From Streptomyces lanatus (GTDB taxonomy: Bacteria > Actinomycetota > Actinomycetes > Streptomycetales > Streptomycetaceae): 64,000 nucleotides of DNA. Within the stretch, counting starts at the first letter, position 1; each line of letters begins with the position of its first letter. Shown here piece after piece: positions 53,359 through 62,256 of the stretch. A program made the translations under genes and the position numbers. The DNA lies in the NCBI RefSeq assembly GCF_014655715.1, contig NZ_BNBM01000001.1, positions 994,742-1,058,741 of the forward strand, given 5' to 3'. The notes beneath the pieces were generated by a model. That model was not told where the DNA came from, searched no databases, and worked only from the letters and a program-made list of their open reading frames with translations.

Positions 53359-55917
53359 ATGCCGCCGGATTCCAGACTTCTCGCCCCAGCCGCCCGTCGC
53401 ATCGCCCGCGCCGAGAGCGTGGATCAGGTCGCCCGGGAGCTCTGCCTGACGACGGTTCCCGAGGCGGCCGACGCAGTCGTCGTCTATGCCGGCGGTCGGG
53501 GGCGTACGTCCGCCCCGCTCCGACTGCGGCTCGTGGGGTGCGGCTTCCGGCGGGCCCGTACGGCCTGGCCGGCGCGGGTGACCGCCCCCGCCCTCGCGGA
53601 CCTGGTGCGGAGTGCGGCCCCTTCGATGTCTCCGTACATGCGGCGGGTCGCCGAGGCCCTCATCGACGATCCGGCCGGCGCCATGGCCCTCTCGCTCACC
53701 GACTTCGCCGAGCGCACCGGCACCGGTGCCGGGGAAGTCGAAAAGACCGTCCGTGCCCTCGGATACGCCGACTACACGCAGCTGCGCGCCGCCCTGACGA
53801 ATCCTCGGTCGACCGGCGACACGGAATGGCACGACGGAGCGCCACGGGGACTGGGCGCCGCGATGGGCGGCGCGGCGCGGACGGCGGCCGAGGTGGCACC
53901 CGCCGGCGCCCTCGCCGAAGTGCTGGACCGGGGTGACGCCCTGAGAAGGGGTTTCGGCAACCCTGAACTCGACAGCGCGCTGGACGAGTTGCTGGGGCGG
54001 GCGCCCCGCCTCCCGAAGGGGGATCGCGTGGTGCTCGCGCCCCTGGTCGCCGCCCAGGGCGTGAACGGCGTGGCCGTGTTCCTCCGCCGCCCGGACCGAC
54101 CGGCGTTCGAGTCGGACGACGTGCAGTTCGTCGGCCAGCTCTCGGCCCACGCGGCGCTCGGCGTGGCCGCGGCTCCACAGCCGGCGCCACCGGGCAGGCC
54201 GGTGCCCACCCCTGCCCCGACGGCCGCCCGGCCCACCGAGATGCGACGCCACGGCGACCGGCTGCGCTTCGTCGGCGCCGGTACCCGCCGTATCGCCCGC
54301 GCCATCGACCTGGACGGGATCGTGATGGGGCTGTGCCGGGCCGGCGTGCCGACCTTCTCCGACACGATCCACGTCTATCTGCGCGACCCGCTGCCGGTCG
54401 GCGACGAACGCCCCACAGGGCCCGTCGTACTGCGCCTGCGCCGCAGCGACCGCCTCCCGGAGGAGTACGACACGGAGGTCACGCCGCCACAGCCGGACCT
54501 CACCGCACTGTGCGAGGTACGGCCCGGCGGCGCCCTCGCCGAGGTCCTGCGCGGCGTACGCCCCGTCTTCGCCGACGCCCCCGCAGCCCGCGCCGCCCTG
54601 CCCGAACTCCTCGGCGACGACGGCCAGTCGATCATCCCCGACGGGCAACGAGCCATCCTCGCCCCACTCCGGGGCCGCCGCCGCGTCATCGGCGCCGCCG
54701 TCTTCCTGCGCCGCCCGGAGCGCCTCGCCTTCGAACCCGACGACCTCCTCGTCGCCGCCCAACTCGCCACCCACAGCGCACTCGGCATCGACAAGGCGGT
54801 GCTGTACGGCCGCGAGGCCTACATCGCCGACGAACTCCAGCGCGCCATGCTTCCGGAGACCCTCCCCCGCATCCCCGGCGTGCACCTGGCCTCCCGCTAC
54901 CTCCCCGCCGCCGAGACGGCCCGCGTCGGCGGCGACTGGTACGACGCCATCCCCCTCCCCGGCAGCCGCGTCGCACTCGTCGTCGGCGACGTCATGGGCC
55001 ACTCCATGACCTCCGCCGCGATCATGGGCCAGCTACGCACCACCGCCCAGACCCTCGCCAGCCTCGACCTGCCCCCGCAGGAAGTCCTGCACCACCTCGA
55101 CGAACAGGCCCGACGTCTGGGCTCCGACCGCATGGCGACGTGTTTGTACGCCGTCTACGACCCGGTCTCCCACCGCATCACCATCGCCAACGCCGGCCAC
55201 CCGCCACCCGTCCTGCTCCACCTCGGCGGCCGGGCCGAAGTCCTCCACGTCCCCCCGGGCGCACCGATCGGCGTCGGCGGTATCGACTTCGAGGCCGTGG
55301 AGCTGGACGCGCCGACGGGGGCCACCCTCGTCCTCTACACCGACGGCCTGGTCGAGTCCCGCCTGCGCGACGTCTGGACCGGCATAGAGCAGCTCCGCGA
55401 GAAGCTCGCCGCCACCGCCCAGCTCACCGGCCCCGACCACCCGCCGCCGCTGGAAGCCCTCTGCGACGAGGTCCTCGACATGCTCGGCCCCGGTGACCGC
55501 GACGACGACATCGCCCTGCTCGCCGCCCGCTTCGACGGCATCGCACCCAGCGACGTCGCGTACTGGTTCCTGGAGCCCGAGGACGCGGCACCGAGGTGCG
55601 CCCGGCGCCTCGCCCGGCGCACCCTGGCCCGCTGGGGCCTGGAGGAACTCACCGACTCCGTCGAGCTGCTGGTCAGCGAGGTCGTCACCAACGCGGTGCG
55701 GTACACGTCGCGGCCGGTGACATTGCGGCTGCTGCGGACCGACGTACTGCGCTGCGAGGTCGGCGACGACGTGCCCCAGCTCCCCCGCCTGCGCCAGGCC
55801 CGCGCCACCGACGAAGGCGGGCGCGGGCTGTACCTCGTCAACCGCCTCGCCCGACGCTGGGGAGCCACCCGGCTCAGCACCGGCAAGGTCGTCTGGTTCG
55901 AGCTGAACCGACCCTGA
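53359..55917 (+). CDS. SpoIIE/PP2C phosphatase with GAF domains and an inserted RpiR-type HTH
   Basis: 852-residue regulator. The order is: first GAF-like half (about 10-75), an RpiR/HTH_6-type helix-turn-helix (about 90-149: YMRRVAEALIDDPAGAMALS, then VRALGYADYTQLRAAL), the second half of the same GAF (about 175-272), a second complete GAF (about 295-485), a SpoIIE PP2C phosphatase (about 515-715; GGDWYD, VGDVMGH, NAGH, DDDIALL) and a HATPase_c/anti-sigma kinase domain (about 735-850; LLVSEVVTNAVRYT). It probably controls an anti-anti-sigma factor. The HTH inside a GAF domain is very unusual. Confidence 0.9.
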   Translation: MPPDSRLLAPAARRIARAESVDQVARELCLTTVPEAADAVVVYAGGRGRTSAPLRLRLVGCGFRRARTAWPARVTAPALADLVRSAAPSMSPYMRRVAEALIDDPAGAMALSLTDFAERTGTGAGEVEKTVRALGYADYTQLRAALTNPRSTGDTEWHDGAPRGLGAAMGGAARTAAEVAPAGALAEVLDRGDALRRGFGNPELDSALDELLGRAPRLPKGDRVVLAPLVAAQGVNGVAVFLRRPDRPAFESDDVQFVGQLSAHAALGVAAAPQPAPPGRPVPTPAPTAARPTEMRRHGDRLRFVGAGTRRIARAIDLDGIVMGLCRAGVPTFSDTIHVYLRDPLPVGDERPTGPVVLRLRRSDRLPEEYDTEVTPPQPDLTALCEVRPGGALAEVLRGVRPVFADAPAARAALPELLGDDGQSIIPDGQRAILAPLRGRRRVIGAAVFLRRPERLAFEPDDLLVAAQLATHSALGIDKAVLYGREAYIADELQRAMLPETLPRIPGVHLASRYLPAAETARVGGDWYDAIPLPGSRVALVVGDVMGHSMTSAAIMGQLRTTAQTLASLDLPPQEVLHHLDEQARRLGSDRMATCLYAVYDPVSHRITIANAGHPPPVLLHLGGRAEVLHVPPGAPIGVGGIDFEAVELDAPTGATLVLYTDGLVESRLRDVWTGIEQLREKLAATAQLTGPDHPPPLEALCDEVLDMLGPGDRDDDIALLAARFDGIAPSDVAYWFLEPEDAAPRCARRLARRTLARWGLEELTDSVELLVSEVVTNAVRYTSRPVTLRLLRTDVLRCEVGDDVPQLPRLRQARATDEGGRGLYLVNRLARRWGATRLSTGKVVWFELNRP

Positions 55918-55929
55918 TCCAACCCCCCC

Positions 55930-58665
55930 TCACGGCAGCGGCTGTTCCGTCCAGATGATCTTGCCGTGGGGTGTGTAGCGCGTGCCCCAGCGTTCGGTGA
56001 GCTGGGCGACCAGGAACAGGCCCCGGCCGCCCTCGTCGGTGCTCCGGGCGCGGCGCAGTCGGGGTGAGGTGCCGCTGCCGTCGGAGACCTCGCAGATCAG
56101 GGCGCGGTCGCGGAGCAGACGTAGCTGGACCGGGCCGGTGGCGTGGCGGATGGCGTTGGTGACCAGTTCGCTGGCGATCAACTCGGTGGTGAAGGCCAGG
56201 TCTTCGAGGCCCCAGGCGGCGAGCCGGTCGGTGACCGCGACGCGGGCGCGGGAGACCATCGCCGGGTCGCTGGGCAGCTCCCACTGGGCGACGCGGTCTG
56301 CGTCCAGGGTGTGGGTGCGGGCGACGAGCAGCGCCACGTCGTCGCTGGGGCGGGCCGGGAGGAGGGCGTCGAGGACGGCCTCGCAGGTCTCCTCGGGCGG
56401 GCGGTCGGCACCGGCGAGGACCGCGCGCAGCTGCTCAAGGCCGGCGTCGATGTCGCGGTGCCGGTCCTCGACCAGGCCGTCGGTGTAGAGCACCAGTTGG
56501 CTGCCCTCGGCCAGCTCCAGCTCGACCGTCTCGAAGGGCATGCCGCCGAGCCCGAGGGGCGGGCAGGAGGGCAGGTCGACGAAGTCGACGGTGCCGTCGG
56601 GGGCGACGACCGCGGGGAGGGGGTGCCCGGCGCGGGTGAGGGTGCAGCGCCGGGACACCGGATCGTAGACGGCGTAGAGGCAGGTGGCTCCGACGATGCC
56701 GGAGTCGGGGCTGCTCTCCGCCGCCCAGCCCTCGCCCCGGTCGAGGCGGCCGACCAGGTCGTCGAGGTGGGTGAGGAGGTCGTCGGGCGACAGGTCAAGG
56801 GAGCAGAAGTTGTGGACGGCGGTGCGCAGCCGTCCCATCGTGGCGGCGGCGTGCAGGCCGTGCCCGACGACATCGCCGACGACGAGTGCGACGCGGGCGC
56901 CGGACAGCGGGATGACGTCGAACCAGTCGCCGCCGACGCCGGCCTGGGCGGGCAGATAGCGGTAGGCGACCTCGACGGCGCTCTGCTCGGGGCGGCCTCT
57001 GGGCAGCAGGCTGCGCTGGAGGGCGAGCGCCGTATTGTGCTCGCGGGTGAAGCGGCGGGCGTTGTCGATGCAGATGGCGGCGCGGCCGACGACTTCCTGG
57101 GCGAGGGAGAGGTCGTCGTCCTCGAAGGCGGCGGGTTGCAAGGAGCGGTAGAAGCTGACCACGCCGAGGGTCGTGCCCCGGGCCCGCAGCGGCACGGTGA
57201 TCAGGGAGTGGATGCCCGCCGCGAGCACCCGTTCCAGCCGCGCCGGGTCCTGTGCGATCCACCCGGCCGCCTCCGTCAGGACGGGTTCCATGACGGACTG
57301 CCTGGTCTCCAGGGAGCGTGCCTGCGGTGTGGAGGGGACGTACTCGACGGGGTCGCCGACGTCGTACAGATTGTGGGGTTGTCTGCGTACGGCCCGGATG
57401 GCGACCCGGCGCAGCGTGGTACGGCCGCCGAGCGCCTCCGGTTCCTCGCCGCGCAGCACGGAGTCGGGCAGGTCGACGGCGACGAAGTCGGCGAACCGGG
57501 GGACGGTCACCTCGGCGAGTTCCTCGGCGGTGCGGGTGACGTCCAGGGTGGTGCCGATCCGTACGCTCGCGTCGTGCAGCAGCTCCAGGCGGCGCCGGGC
57601 GAGGACGGCGAGCCGGCCGACACCGGGCTCGCCGACGAGGAGCAGCCAGCCGTCGGTGGGGGGTGCGGCCGAGCCCTGGACCACCGAAGCGACCGGACGG
57701 CCTGCTACCGCCGGCTTCCCCGCGCCCGCGAGCTCGACGTGGCGCAGCCGTGGCCCTCCGATCACCCGTGCCTCGACGGCGACCCCGGTCTCCCCCGCGG
57801 CGCCCCTGACCTGGCGGCGCAGCAGGGTGGCCGTCCGGCCGCTGGGCAGGGTGATCTCGTCGAGGGTGCGGTGGGGTGCGGCGATGAGTTCCTCGGCCTT
57901 CTCGCGCAGTAGGGCCATGTCGATCCGGCCGAGGTCGCCGCCGATGCGGTCGGGCCGTAGGTCGTCGGGCTGTTTCGGCCAGCTCCGCGCGGGGCCGTCG
58001 GCCCGCCGGTACGCGGCGAGGAGGGCGCGTTCGCGCCGGGTGGCCTGTTCCAGGAGCGCGGCCTCGATGTCGCGGGCGGCCTCGCGGACCATCCGCACCA
58101 TGACGGGGTCGCCCTGGTCGCGCAGACAGGTGAGGTCGAGGATGGCCTCGATGCGTCCGCTGAGCGGGTCCCGGACCGGTGCGCCCGCGCAGGCGAAGGG
58201 CTGGAGGCAGTCGGCGAAGTGCTCCCGGCCCGCGATGTACACGGGGCCGCGTTGGGCGAGGGCGGTGCCGACGCCGTTGGTGCCGACGACGGGCTCGGAG
58301 GCGTCGAAGCCGGGGGCGAACTGCACCTCGTCGAGGCGCTCTCGGAGCTGTGGGTCACCGCCGATGCGCTCGACCATGCGGCCCTGTCCGTCGCAGAGCG
58401 CGATCGTCATGCTCACGGCGTCGAGTGATCTGGTCAGATTCCGCAGGACGGGGTGGGCGGCGCGCAGGAAGCGGTCGTCGAGGGCCACGTCCTCGGTGTA
58501 GGGGACCAGCAGCCGGTGCGGTTCGAGGCCGACGGAGCGGCAGCGCTTCCAGGAGTCGAGCACCGGGCCACGCACGTCGGACTCGACCAGTGAGCCGGCG
58601 AGGAATCGTTCGTGGGCATCGACGAGACCGCCGATGTCGTCCCAGGCGACGGACAAGCGGACCAC
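55930..58665 (-). CDS. SpoIIE/PP2C phosphatase with AcoR-like N-terminus, GAF and HATPase domains
   Basis: 911-residue phosphatase. The N-terminal 210 residues (VLDSWKRCRSVGLEP, NGVGTAL) resemble the GAF sensor of AcoR/DhaR activators. A winged region (about 225-320) and a second GAF (about 360-530) follow, then SpoIIE (about 545-750; GGDWFD, VGDVVGH, RAGH, SDDVALL) and HATPase_c (about 770-905; ELIASELVTNAIRHA). It starts at GTG 58665; the promoter region holds a perfect CRP box. It is convergent with the other phosphatase, 12 bases between stops. Confidence 0.88.
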   Translation of the reverse strand: MVRLSVAWDDIGGLVDAHERFLAGSLVESDVRGPVLDSWKRCRSVGLEPHRLLVPYTEDVALDDRFLRAAHPVLRNLTRSLDAVSMTIALCDGQGRMVERIGGDPQLRERLDEVQFAPGFDASEPVVGTNGVGTALAQRGPVYIAGREHFADCLQPFACAGAPVRDPLSGRIEAILDLTCLRDQGDPVMVRMVREAARDIEAALLEQATRRERALLAAYRRADGPARSWPKQPDDLRPDRIGGDLGRIDMALLREKAEELIAAPHRTLDEITLPSGRTATLLRRQVRGAAGETGVAVEARVIGGPRLRHVELAGAGKPAVAGRPVASVVQGSAAPPTDGWLLLVGEPGVGRLAVLARRRLELLHDASVRIGTTLDVTRTAEELAEVTVPRFADFVAVDLPDSVLRGEEPEALGGRTTLRRVAIRAVRRQPHNLYDVGDPVEYVPSTPQARSLETRQSVMEPVLTEAAGWIAQDPARLERVLAAGIHSLITVPLRARGTTLGVVSFYRSLQPAAFEDDDLSLAQEVVGRAAICIDNARRFTREHNTALALQRSLLPRGRPEQSAVEVAYRYLPAQAGVGGDWFDVIPLSGARVALVVGDVVGHGLHAAATMGRLRTAVHNFCSLDLSPDDLLTHLDDLVGRLDRGEGWAAESSPDSGIVGATCLYAVYDPVSRRCTLTRAGHPLPAVVAPDGTVDFVDLPSCPPLGLGGMPFETVELELAEGSQLVLYTDGLVEDRHRDIDAGLEQLRAVLAGADRPPEETCEAVLDALLPARPSDDVALLVARTHTLDADRVAQWELPSDPAMVSRARVAVTDRLAAWGLEDLAFTTELIASELVTNAIRHATGPVQLRLLRDRALICEVSDGSGTSPRLRRARSTDEGGRGLFLVAQLTERWGTRYTPHGKIIWTEQPLP

Positions 58666-58695
58666 TTCCCTCAGGCGCTCTCACCCTAGCCCTCC

Positions 58696-58711
58696 TGTGA
58701 TGCACATCACA
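58696..58711. promoter_or_regulatory. CRP box between the phosphatase and hydrolase genes
   Basis: TGTGA-TGCACA-TCACA is a perfect match to the CRP half-site pair (TGTGA-N6-TCACA). It lies 31 bases upstream of the phosphatase GTG (58665) and 71 before the hydrolase ATG (58782), in a GC-rich background. Confidence 0.8.
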
Positions 58712-58781
58712 ATGACGGTGCTGCGGGCACCAGTCCCGAAGCACAGAGCCGATCGCGCCGATTCGCGGAATACTCGACACC

Positions 58782-59798
58782 ATGCGGTCACCGCGAGGCC
58801 TCGCCCGTCTCGCCGCCGGGCTGACGCTGGTGGTCACCGTGGCCTGCACCAGCGCCGGCACCGACGACGACGTCACGGCGCCCACACCCACCCCGTCCGC
58901 CCCGTCCCCGCCCTCGCCCTCCCGCGCCGCCGACCCGGTCTCCCTCCCCGCCCTGATGGCACGCGAGCACCACGGCTCCGGCCTCCGGCTCGGTGCCGTA
59001 CGGCTGCGGACCGACGCCTACACGCAGTACGCCGTCACCTATCGCTCCAACGGGCTGACCATCTCGGGGATCATGAACGTCCCCCGGGGTGAGGGGCCGT
59101 TCCCCGCGCTGGTCCTCGCGCACGGATATATCGATCCGGACGTGTACACCACCGGGCAGGGCATGCCCCGCGAGCAGGACCGTCTCGCCCGCAACGGCTA
59201 TGTCGTCCTGCACACCGACTACCGCAACCACGCGACCTCCGACGACGACCCGGACAACGACGTCAATCTGCGGCTCGGCTACACCGAGGACGTCATCAAC
59301 GCCGTGCACGCGCTGCGTTCCGCCGCCCGGCCGGACGTGGACGACGGGCGGATCGGGCTCCTTGGACGCTCGATGGGCGGTGGGGTGGTGTACAACACGC
59401 TGGTGGTGGCGCCGGGGCTGGTGGACGCCGCGGTCGTCTTCGCGCCGGTCAGCGCCCGGCCGGAGGAGAACATCGACCACTTCCAGCGGCCCGAGGGCGA
59501 CCCGGTCGTCGACGAGATCGAGGCGGCGCACGGCACGCCCGAGGAGAACCCGGAGTTCTGGCGCCAGGTCTCGCCGCTCACCCATGTCGACCGGGTCACC
59601 GAGCCCCTGCTGATCCACCACGGCACCGCCGACGACACCTGCCCCATTGCCTGGACGAGGACGACCGTCGCCGCGTTCGAGGCGGCGGGCAAGGACGTGG
59701 AGCTGCGGACGTACCGCGGTGAGGGGCACACCTTCGGGCCGCGGTGGCCGGACTCGATGGACACCACCATGGCGTTCTTCGCCCGCCATCTGCGCTGA
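58782..59798 (+). CDS. Secreted alpha/beta hydrolase (prolyl-oligopeptidase/S9-like)
   Basis: 338-residue exported hydrolase. The signal peptide ends in VTVAC, a weak lipobox (Cys22), followed by a Pro/Ser/Thr linker (about 23-50). The hydrolase domain has LVLAHGY, nucleophile Ser in GLLGRSMGGGV, Asp in HGTADDTCP and His in GEGHTFG. It is an esterase or peptidase; substrate unknown. AATACT seven bases before the ATG may be the -10 of a leaderless transcript. CRP box upstream. Confidence 0.85.
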   Translation: MRSPRGLARLAAGLTLVVTVACTSAGTDDDVTAPTPTPSAPSPPSPSRAADPVSLPALMAREHHGSGLRLGAVRLRTDAYTQYAVTYRSNGLTISGIMNVPRGEGPFPALVLAHGYIDPDVYTTGQGMPREQDRLARNGYVVLHTDYRNHATSDDDPDNDVNLRLGYTEDVINAVHALRSAARPDVDDGRIGLLGRSMGGGVVYNTLVVAPGLVDAAVVFAPVSARPEENIDHFQRPEGDPVVDEIEAAHGTPEENPEFWRQVSPLTHVDRVTEPLLIHHGTADDTCPIAWTRTTVAAFEAAGKDVELRTYRGEGHTFGPRWPDSMDTTMAFFARHLR

Positions 59799-59824
59799 AC
59801 GACCGGATCAACGGGAGGACGGGC

Positions 59825-60646
59825 ATGCCACAGGCCGCGGTGAACGGCGTCGGGCTCTACTACGAGGTGGCGGGCGACGGCGTTCCGCTGGTCCTGGTCC
59901 ATGGGTCGTGGGGCGACCACTACAACTGGGTGCCGGTCCTTCCGGCCCTCACCCGGGAGCACCGGGTGCTGGTCTACGACCGTCGTGGGCACAGTCGGAG
60001 CGAGCGCCCGCCGGGGCAGGGGTCGCGGCGCGAGGACGAGGACGATCTGGCGGCGCTGATGGAGGTGCTGGGCCTCGCCCCCGCGTTCGTGGCGGGCAAC
60101 TCCTTCGGCGCGTCGACCGCGCTGGGCCTGGCGGGCCGGCGTCCGGAGCTGTTCCGCGGCATCGTCGCGCACGAGCCGCCGCTGATGGGCATCGTGGCCG
60201 ACGACCCCGGGTCGCGGCCGTCTACGACCGAGGCCGGGCGGCGCATGGCCCGTGTCGTGGAGCGGGTGCGGGCGGGTGAAACGGCGGCGGGGGCACGGCA
60301 GTTCGTGGACGAGGTCGCGTTCGGGCCCGGGGAGTGGGAGCGGATGCCGGACCGGGTGCGGGAGACGTTCCATGTCAACGCGCCCACGTTCGCGGACGAG
60401 CAGGGCGACCCGGGGTGGGCCGAACTCGACCTGGGGCGGCTGGCCGGATACACGGGGCCGGCGCTGCTCACGAAGGGCAGCGAGAGCCCGTCGTGGTTCG
60501 CCCCGATCGTCGGCCGGCTCTCCGACGCGCTCCCGCAGGCGGCGACGTACACCTTCGAAGGTGCCGGTCATGTCCCGCACGTCACACACCCGGAGGAGTA
60601 TGTGCGGCAGGTCACCGCCCTCACCGCGGCGGCGCCTGAGGTGTGA
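59825..60646 (+). CDS. Alpha/beta hydrolase
   Basis: 273-residue cytosolic hydrolase: LVLVHGSWGDH oxyanion region, VYDRRGHSRSER, nucleophile Ser in GNSFGAS, and C-terminal His in GAGHVPHVTHP. ATG 59825 with GGGAGG six bases upstream, 26 bases after the previous gene, so probably co-transcribed. An esterase or haloperoxidase-like enzyme. Confidence 0.85.
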   Translation: MPQAAVNGVGLYYEVAGDGVPLVLVHGSWGDHYNWVPVLPALTREHRVLVYDRRGHSRSERPPGQGSRREDEDDLAALMEVLGLAPAFVAGNSFGASTALGLAGRRPELFRGIVAHEPPLMGIVADDPGSRPSTTEAGRRMARVVERVRAGETAAGARQFVDEVAFGPGEWERMPDRVRETFHVNAPTFADEQGDPGWAELDLGRLAGYTGPALLTKGSESPSWFAPIVGRLSDALPQAATYTFEGAGHVPHVTHPEEYVRQVTALTAAAPEV

Positions 60647-60750
60647 GGGACGACGCACAGCGGGCGGCAAGTTTTTTCCCGCGGCGATGATTGTTTCGCG
60701 GGTGGCATCCGTACCTGTGGGGGTACCGGCCGTTCACGTCAGGAGTCACG

Positions 60751-61494
60751 ATGCCCATCTCGCGCCGCATGGTAGGCACCGTTTTCGTGGGAGGTGCCCT
60801 CGTCCTCACCCTCTCCGCTCTCGCCTACCCCGCCATGCTGGGCGTGGAGACCACCTCTGCCAACCAGGACCGCGTCATCGCCAACACCCGGTACGGGCCG
60901 CTCACCGAGGCCGACCGCGACTTCGTCGTCAAGGTGCGCGCGGCGGGTCTGTGGGAGCACCCGCTGGGCCTGCTGGCGATGCAGAAGGGCACGACCGCGG
61001 CCATGAAGGAGGCCGGCGAGCACCTGGTCGTGGGACATGGCCGGCTGGACGCGGCCTGCCGCAAGATCGCGCCCGAGCTCGGTATCACCCTGCCCAACCA
61101 GGCGAGTCCGCAGCAGCAGCAGTTCGTGGCGACCGTGAACTCCAAGACGGGCAAGGAGTTCGACGCCACCGGTGTCGCGATCATGCGTGTGACACACGGT
61201 CAGATCTTCCCGGTGATCGCGAAGATCCGGGCCAGCACGCAGAACACGCTGGTCCGTCAGCTGGCCGACCAGGCGAACGACACGGTGCTGGACCACATCA
61301 CGGTCCTGGAGAAGACCGGTCTGGTGAACTTCGACGCGAACAACTTCCAGCAGACCACGCCGCCGAAGCTCCCCAAGGACCAGACCACCCCGCCCCCGCC
61401 GCAGCCGGGCACTCCGGTCCTCACCCTGCAGATCCCGAAGGGCCTGGAGGACCTCAACACGGCATCCCCGGCACCGAGCCCGTCGGCCGGCTGA
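60751..61494 (+). CDS. DUF4142 secreted protein
   Basis: 247-residue exported protein. N-terminal membrane/signal segment (about 7-28), DUF4142 helical domain (about 45-190; FVVKVRAAGLWEHPLGLLAM, QASPQQQQFVATV), then a Pro-rich tail. DUF4142 is a ferritin-like helical fold found in envelope/outer-surface proteins; function is unknown. ATG 60751 with AGGAG six bases upstream. A GGTACC repeat pair sits in the 104-base upstream gap. Confidence 0.82.
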   Translation: MPISRRMVGTVFVGGALVLTLSALAYPAMLGVETTSANQDRVIANTRYGPLTEADRDFVVKVRAAGLWEHPLGLLAMQKGTTAAMKEAGEHLVVGHGRLDAACRKIAPELGITLPNQASPQQQQFVATVNSKTGKEFDATGVAIMRVTHGQIFPVIAKIRASTQNTLVRQLADQANDTVLDHITVLEKTGLVNFDANNFQQTTPPKLPKDQTTPPPPQPGTPVLTLQIPKGLEDLNTASPAPSPSAG

Positions 61495-61524
61495 CGCAAC
61501 GCAAGCTGCCGCTGGACCGCCGTA

Positions 61525-62106
61525 TCACCCGGTCTTCCACCCCCACGGCGTGTCCAGCCGCTCCCACTCCGCGGCCCACTGATCCAGGCGCCGGCGCTCC
61601 AGCCCCAGCCGTACCACCCAGGCGGAGCCCAGCACGATGCCCGCGCTGCCGGCTCCGGCCAGGATGCCTCCGGCGACGGAGTGCAGCAGGATCTCGCTCT
61701 CGGTCAGCGGCTGCTTGGGCAGGACGCCGCTACGGTCCGTCCACACCTGGACCTTGCCGCCCGCCTTCATGTTCGGCGGCACCCGGGCCTCGTCGGTGCG
61801 CACCGAGCCGTTCTGGTCGGTCCAGCGGACGGTGGCCCACACCAGATGGTCGGTGGTCACCCGGGCGGGCCCCGGGTCCTCCGCGTCCTTCACGAGTACG
61901 GCCGTGACCCGGTGGCTCTCGGCCCGCTGCTGCTCCGCGGAGCGCACGACGGCCTGCGCGGCCGCCAGGCCACCGAACACCCCGCCGATCAGCGCGAGCA
62001 GCCAGCCGCACAGCACGACCCAGGCCTCGATGACGTCACTTCGCCGCCTGAGCGGGTTGCGCCGCCACCGCCACAGCCGCACCTTCGTGCACTCGGACGC
62101 AGCCAT
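61525..62106 (-). CDS. Rv1733c-like integral membrane protein
   Basis: 193-residue protein with two membrane helices (about 25-50 and 140-165) flanking an extracytoplasmic domain, basic N-terminus (WRWRRNPLRRRSD). The NPLRRRSD motif and the layout match Rv1733c-type actinobacterial proteins. ATG 62106. Function is unknown; convergent with the DUF4142 gene. Confidence 0.78.
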   Translation of the reverse strand: MAASECTKVRLWRWRRNPLRRRSDVIEAWVVLCGWLLALIGGVFGGLAAAQAVVRSAEQQRAESHRVTAVLVKDAEDPGPARVTTDHLVWATVRWTDQNGSVRTDEARVPPNMKAGGKVQVWTDRSGVLPKQPLTESEILLHSVAGGILAGAGSAGIVLGSAWVVRLGLERRRLDQWAAEWERLDTPWGWKTG

Positions 62107-62184
62107 GCCGACACCCCCTTGAGCACCGACAGCACATATCCAGTGTGCGCCCGATACGGCCATCGCGTGCGGTCGACGCCCCAT

Positions 62185-62199
62185 TGAATGAAGCATTCA
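62185..62199. promoter_or_regulatory. Palindrome TGAATG-AAG-CATTCA upstream of GH84 gene
   Basis: A perfect 6-3-6 inverted repeat in the 150-base divergent intergenic region between the Rv1733c-like and GH84 genes. TAGCAT nearby (about 62207) could be a -10. Not a DasR site (ACTGGTCTAGACCACT). Confidence 0.45.
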
Positions 62200-62256
62200 G
62201 CATCTCTAGCATCTTCTGGTGGATACATTCACCCCTGCCCGTCCCCGGGAGGACTC

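Noticed and set aside
52765..55002. 745-codon minus-strand open frame across the phosphatase
   Set aside because: Only its last 138 codons (GTG 53181 to 52765) are a real gene; the rest is the antisense shadow of the SpoIIE phosphatase.
56143..57912. Plus-strand open frame opposite the second phosphatase
   Set aside because: Antisense shadow; Gly/Asp/Val-rich with no domain.
60661..60750. Stress sigma-B promoter upstream of the DUF4142 gene
   Set aside because: A GGGTAC block is present but no GNNT at the right spacing (14-16) was found.
62185..62199. DasR site upstream of the GH84 gene
   Set aside because: The palindrome TGAATG-AAG-CATTCA does not match the DasR consensus, although control by GlcNAc would make biological sense.
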